Positions 5,856 to 8,027 of a DNA stretch of 8,027 nt are shown one piece after another. The stretch comes from Thiomonas sp. (GTDB lineage Bacteria > Pseudomonadota > Gammaproteobacteria > Burkholderiales > Burkholderiaceae_C). The position numbers and the translations under genes are program-made. Each line of letters starts with the position of its first letter. Position 1 is the stretch's first letter. The notes below the pieces were generated by a model, which had not been told where the DNA came from, ran no database searches, and saw only the letters and a program-made list of their open reading frames with translations. The stretch spans positions 1-8,027 of the forward strand of contig DAIDHU010000470.1 in NCBI GenBank assembly GCA_027451915.1, in the 5' to 3' direction.

Positions 5856-6524
5856 TCAGCGCACGAGTTCGGGATGCAGGTGTCCCACCTTCACGTAGAT
5901 CAGGCAGCCAGGATCGCTGAAAGGCTGATGCCGGCTGAGGTGGGGGCTGCGCAGCCAGCTTCCGGCGGGGTAGTCGCCATGCTCGTCGCTGAACACGCCC
6001 TCGAGCACCAGGATCTCCTCGCCGCCCCAGTGCGCGTGGGCCTGGAAGCGCGTGCCGGGCGCCCATCGGACCAGCGCGACATGCTCGCCCGCGAATTCGT
6101 GCAGGGGCAAGACCCGCAGCCCCGGCACCAGCCCCGGCACGAAGCCGGCGGCGCGGGTGTCGATGCACACGCGCCGCTCGTCGCCGGGCTGGAACTGGCG
6201 CAGCTTGACGAACAGCTCGCAACCCGGGCCGGAGCGCGGCGCGTGGCGCGTGCCGGGCGGATTGCGCAAATAGGTGCCCGCGGGGTACTCGCCGTGCTCG
6301 TCGGCGAACACCCCCGACAGCACGAGGATCTCCTCGCCCAGGCCATGTTCGTGTTCGGCGAAGCGGCTGTCGGGGGCGTAGCGCACCAGGCTGGTGGCGC
6401 GCGCCACCTCCTCGCCCACGCGGTCGAGCATGCGCCGCTCCACCCCCGCCTGGGGCGAGGCCATCCAGGGCATCGAGCGGGTGTCGAGGCTGACGCGGGC
6501 GTTGAAGTCGGCGTGGAGTTGCAT
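5856..6524 (-). CDS. Tandem ChrR-like bicupin protein
   Basis: A 222-residue protein made of two cupin domains. Domain 1 (about 20-110) has HEHGLGEEILVLSG, giving ligands H58, H60, E64 and H94 (in GTRHAP). Domain 2 (about 135-215) has HAHWGGEEILVLEG, giving H163, H165, E169 and H199. Both keep the cupin pattern H-x-H-x3-E-x6-G and the ChrR-type stretch VFxDEHGxYPAG, so each should bind a metal. A hand alignment of the two repeats gives 39 identities in 66 positions, so the protein arose by internal duplication. The zinc-binding anti-sigma domain of true ChrR is absent and no sigma factor gene is adjacent, so a role as an anti-sigma factor is unlikely; a metal-dependent enzyme or sensor is more plausible. 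I start at ATG 6524 (MQLHADFNARVSL); a GTG seven codons upstream (6545) is possible. Neither has a good Shine-Dalgarno. Confidence 0.85.
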   Translation of the reverse strand: MQLHADFNARVSLDTRSMPWMASPQAGVERRMLDRVGEEVARATSLVRYAPDSRFAEHEHGLGEEILVLSGVFADEHGEYPAGTYLRNPPGTRHAPRSGPGCELFVKLRQFQPGDERRVCIDTRAAGFVPGLVPGLRVLPLHEFAGEHVALVRWAPGTRFQAHAHWGGEEILVLEGVFSDEHGDYPAGSWLRSPHLSRHQPFSDPGCLIYVKVGHLHPELVR

Positions 6525-6544
6525 CGTGCGGGGCGCCGCGGGCA

Positions 6545-6586
6545 CAAGTCCGTCGGCATGGTCAAGACCGTCGAGGCCGTCAAGTC
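6545..6586. repeat. Imperfect 18-base tandem repeat upstream of the cupin gene
   Basis: CAAGTCCGTCGG and CAAGACCGTCGA begin 18 bases apart (6545 and 6563), and a third CAAGTC begins at 6581, again 18 bases on. The two full units agree at 12 of 18 positions. It lies just before the chosen cupin start and overlaps the alternative GTG codon. Direct repeats here could be a regulator site, or a remnant of coding sequence; nothing decides. Confidence 0.4.
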
Positions 6587-6748
6587 TAGTGCCCTGCGCC
6601 GGTCGCTCGCAGCCGGCCCGTCGGTCGTCCGGGATGCCCAGGCGCGGACCCCGCGGGGCGATGGGGCCGGCACTCCGGCATCCGCGCTCGGCCTTGTGAT
6701 CCGAGGCGCGCCCTCGCCCATCGAGCGGCCATTCCGGCGCGTTCGCAA

Positions 6749-6754
6749 TAGACT
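6749..6754 (+). promoter_or_regulatory. Possible -10 box for the DUF1348 gene
   Basis: TAGACT matches TATAAT at 4 of 6 and would start transcription about 42 bases before the ATG. I see no -35 box at the right spacing. Within this leader the 10-base sequence CTCGCCTGGA occurs twice (6756-6765 and 6786-6795), flanking a small CGCCGC/GCGGCG inverted repeat (6769-6782); the second copy contains the Shine-Dalgarno GGA. Confidence 0.25.
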
Positions 6755-6802
6755 GCTCGCCTGGACGCCGCCGCCTGCGGCGCCCCTCGCCTGGAGCCCG
6801 CC

Positions 6803-7270
6803 ATGGAAAGCCGACCGCCCCTGCCGCCCTTCACCCGCGAAGCCGCCATCCAGAAAGTGCGCATGGCCGAGGACGCCTGGAATACCCGCGACCCCTCGCG
6901 CGTGGTCCTGGCCTACACGGTGGATACGCGCTGGCGCAACCGTGCGGAATTCCCCGTGGGCCGCGAGCAGGTGCGTGGCTTTCTGGAGCGCAAATGGGCG
7001 CGCGAGCTCGACTATCGCCTGATCAAGGAGCTGTGGGCCTTCGGCGAGGACCGCATCGCGGTGCGATTCGCCTACGAGTGGCATGACGATTCCGGCCAGT
7101 GGTACCGCAGCTACGGCAACGAGAACTGGCAGTTCGATGCCCAGGGCCTGATGGCGGTTCGCCACGCCAGCATCAACGACCTGCCCATCCGCGAGGCGGA
7201 TCGCAAGTATTTCTGGCCCCTGGGGCGCCGTCCGGACGATCACCCCGGCTTGTCCGAGCTCGGACTCTGA
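6803..7270 (+). CDS. DUF1348 (NTF2-like/SnoaL-like fold) protein
   Basis: A 155-residue cytoplasmic protein of the DUF1348 family, which adopts a cone-shaped NTF2-like fold. Family features are clear: an N-terminal helix ending in WNTRDP (26-31), DTRWRNRAEFPVGREQVRGF (41-60), the core strand pair EWHDDSGQWYRSYGNENWQF (92-111), ASINDLPI (122-129), and the characteristic tail KYFWPLGRRPDDHPGLSELGL split over 135-155. Length is normal for the family and the start is firm, with GGAG six bases before the ATG. Members are widespread in proteobacteria, but no reaction has been established that I know of; the fold often hosts small-molecule isomerases, hydrolases or binding proteins. It is followed 103 bases later by a codirectional ThDP-enzyme gene, close enough to share a transcript, though a hairpin lies between them. 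Confidence 0.9.
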   Translation: MESRPPLPPFTREAAIQKVRMAEDAWNTRDPSRVVLAYTVDTRWRNRAEFPVGREQVRGFLERKWARELDYRLIKELWAFGEDRIAVRFAYEWHDDSGQWYRSYGNENWQFDAQGLMAVRHASINDLPIREADRKYFWPLGRRPDDHPGLSELGL

Positions 7271-7299
7271 TCCATCCGCGCGCAGCCGGCGGCGCGAGT

Positions 7300-7320
7300 G
7301 CCCGCACGACCCGCGCGGGC
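7300..7320 (+). terminator. Possible hairpin between the DUF1348 and ThDP-enzyme genes
   Basis: GCCCGC (7300-7305) and GCGGGC (7315-7320) can form a six-base-pair stem with a nine-base loop, 30 bases after the DUF1348 stop. There is no T tract; it could end or attenuate the upstream transcript, or be chance in GC-rich DNA. Confidence 0.3.
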
Positions 7321-7373
7321 GTAGGCTTGGGGAACGGTCCCTTCGCGCCCCGGCGCTCCAGGAGTCCCCCGCC

Positions 7374-8027
7374 ATGCCCGCAGCCGCCCAGGCCCTGTTG
7401 CGCACCCTCGTCGATGCAGGGGTGGACGTGTGCTTCACCAACCCCGGCACCTCGGAGATGCACTTCGTCGCGGCGCTGGATGCCGAGCCGCGCATGCGCG
7501 CCGTGCTCACCCTGTTCGAGGGCGTGGCCACCGGGGCGGCCGACGGCTACGCCCGCATGAGCGGGCGTGCCGCGGCCACCTTGCTCCATCTGGGCTGCGG
7601 CCTGGGCAACGGCCTGGCCAACCTGCACAACGCGCGCAAGGCCGGCGTGCCGGTGCTCAACATCGTGGGGGATCACGCCGGCGAGCACGCGGGCTACGAC
7701 ACGCCGTTGCAGTCCGACATCGAGACGGTCGCGCGCAATGTGTCGGGCTGGCTGCGCCGCAGCCTGTCCAGCGAGCAACTCTGCGGCGACGCGCTGGAGG
7801 CCGTCGCCGCAGCGCATGCGGCCCCTGCCAAGGTGGCCACGCTGATCGTGCCGGCTGACGTGTCGTGGAGCGAAGGGGCCGAGCCGCGCCGTGGCGTGGC
7901 TGCGCCGACCACGCCCGTCGTGGACGAGGAGTCGGTGCAGGCGGCAGCGCAGGCCCTGGAGGCAGGGCCGCGCGCGGCCCTGCTGCTCGGCGGGCGCGCC
8001 CTGCGCGCGCCGGTGCTGCAACTGGCC
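7374..8027 (+). CDS. Acetolactate-synthase-like ThDP-dependent enzyme, N-terminal 218 residues (cut by right edge)
   Basis: The frame is open to the last base, giving the Pyr (ThDP N-terminal) domain and the start of the central domain of an enzyme usually about 515-550 residues long. VCFTNPGTSEMHFVAAL (19-35) is the PYR-domain opening seen in acetolactate synthase and benzoylformate decarboxylase relatives. E49 in LFEGVATGAADGYARM is the conserved Glu that activates the ThDP aminopyrimidine. HLGCGLGNGLANLHNARKAG (72-91) and NIVGDHAGEHAGYDTPLQSD (96-115) follow. The central domain begins around 180 (ESVQAAAQALEAGPRAALLL). The start is supported by AGGAG nine bases before the ATG. Databases usually name such proteins acetolactate synthase large subunit, but no small subunit is visible and the family includes decarboxylases and ligases, so the substrate is open. 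The Mg/ThDP-binding C-terminal motif is outside the window. Confidence 0.87.
   Translation, partial: MPAAAQALLRTLVDAGVDVCFTNPGTSEMHFVAALDAEPRMRAVLTLFEGVATGAADGYARMSGRAAATLLHLGCGLGNGLANLHNARKAGVPVLNIVGDHAGEHAGYDTPLQSDIETVARNVSGWLRRSLSSEQLCGDALEAVAAAHAAPAKVATLIVPADVSWSEGAEPRRGVAAPTTPVVDEESVQAAAQALEAGPRAALLLGGRALRAPVLQLA

Noticed and set aside
5856..6524. Cupin as a ChrR anti-sigma factor
   Set aside because: No N-terminal zinc anti-sigma domain and no adjacent sigma factor gene.
6546..6802. Small gene or RNA gene in the gap before DUF1348
   Set aside because: No frame with a start, ribosome binding site and plausible composition, and no tRNA-like or known riboswitch structure seen by eye.
5900..7531. 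543-codon minus-strand open frame
   Set aside because: Runs through the cupin gene in another frame and opposite the DUF1348 gene; composition is that of a shadow.
7173..8021. 282-codon minus-strand open frame opposite the ThDP enzyme
   Set aside because: His/Arg/Gln-rich antisense shadow; the plus strand has conserved ThDP-enzyme motifs and a Shine-Dalgarno.

Overview
The window is about 70% GC with very long spurious open frames on both strands. Together with the gene content (close similarity to pseudomonad-type ornithine cyclodeaminase and to the HglS family) this suggests a high-GC Pseudomonadota chromosome, most likely Burkholderiales; that placement is inference. No tRNA, rRNA, CRISPR, insertion sequence or phage gene is visible, and no gene-free gap exceeds 300 bases.

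Layout. (1) 1-1885, minus strand: a tightly overlapping set read in the order acyl carrier protein (1885->1598), beta-ketoacyl-ACP synthase (1598->273), and a membrane protein that looks like the PAP2_3 / inositolphosphotransferase (Aur1-like) family (276->beyond the left edge). The junctions are TGATG and GTGA, so translation is probably coupled. (2) 2045-4026, plus strand, divergent from the first set: a 2-oxoadipate dioxygenase/decarboxylase (HglS; lysine/2-aminoadipate breakdown) with its metal ligands intact, followed 2 bases later by a small RBBP9/YdeN-like serine hydrolase. (3) 4164-5797: a minus-strand ornithine cyclodeaminase, with every residue checked against the Pseudomonas putida enzyme in place, and a divergent Lrp/AsnC regulator. 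Their 161-base shared intergenic region carries a dyad and a 22-base-spaced direct repeat that could be the regulator's operator. (4) 5856-6524, minus: a two-domain ChrR-like cupin made by internal duplication. (5) 6803-7270, plus: a DUF1348 (NTF2-like fold) protein. (6) 7374-8027, plus: the first 218 residues of an acetolactate-synthase-like ThDP enzyme, cut by the right edge.

How the parts work together. The Lrp regulator probably controls the cyclodeaminase (ornithine to proline). HglS opens 2-oxoadipate to 2-hydroxyglutarate, so the middle of the window is an amino-acid catabolism region. The ACP-ketosynthase-PAP2_3 set is the least explained part: a dedicated carrier and condensing enzyme coupled to a putative lipid head-group transferase or lipid phosphatase points to a special lipid or acyl product, perhaps of sphingolipid or phosphoglycolipid type. 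The rest of that system lies left of the window. The right part (cupin, DUF1348, ThDP enzyme) has no obvious common pathway.
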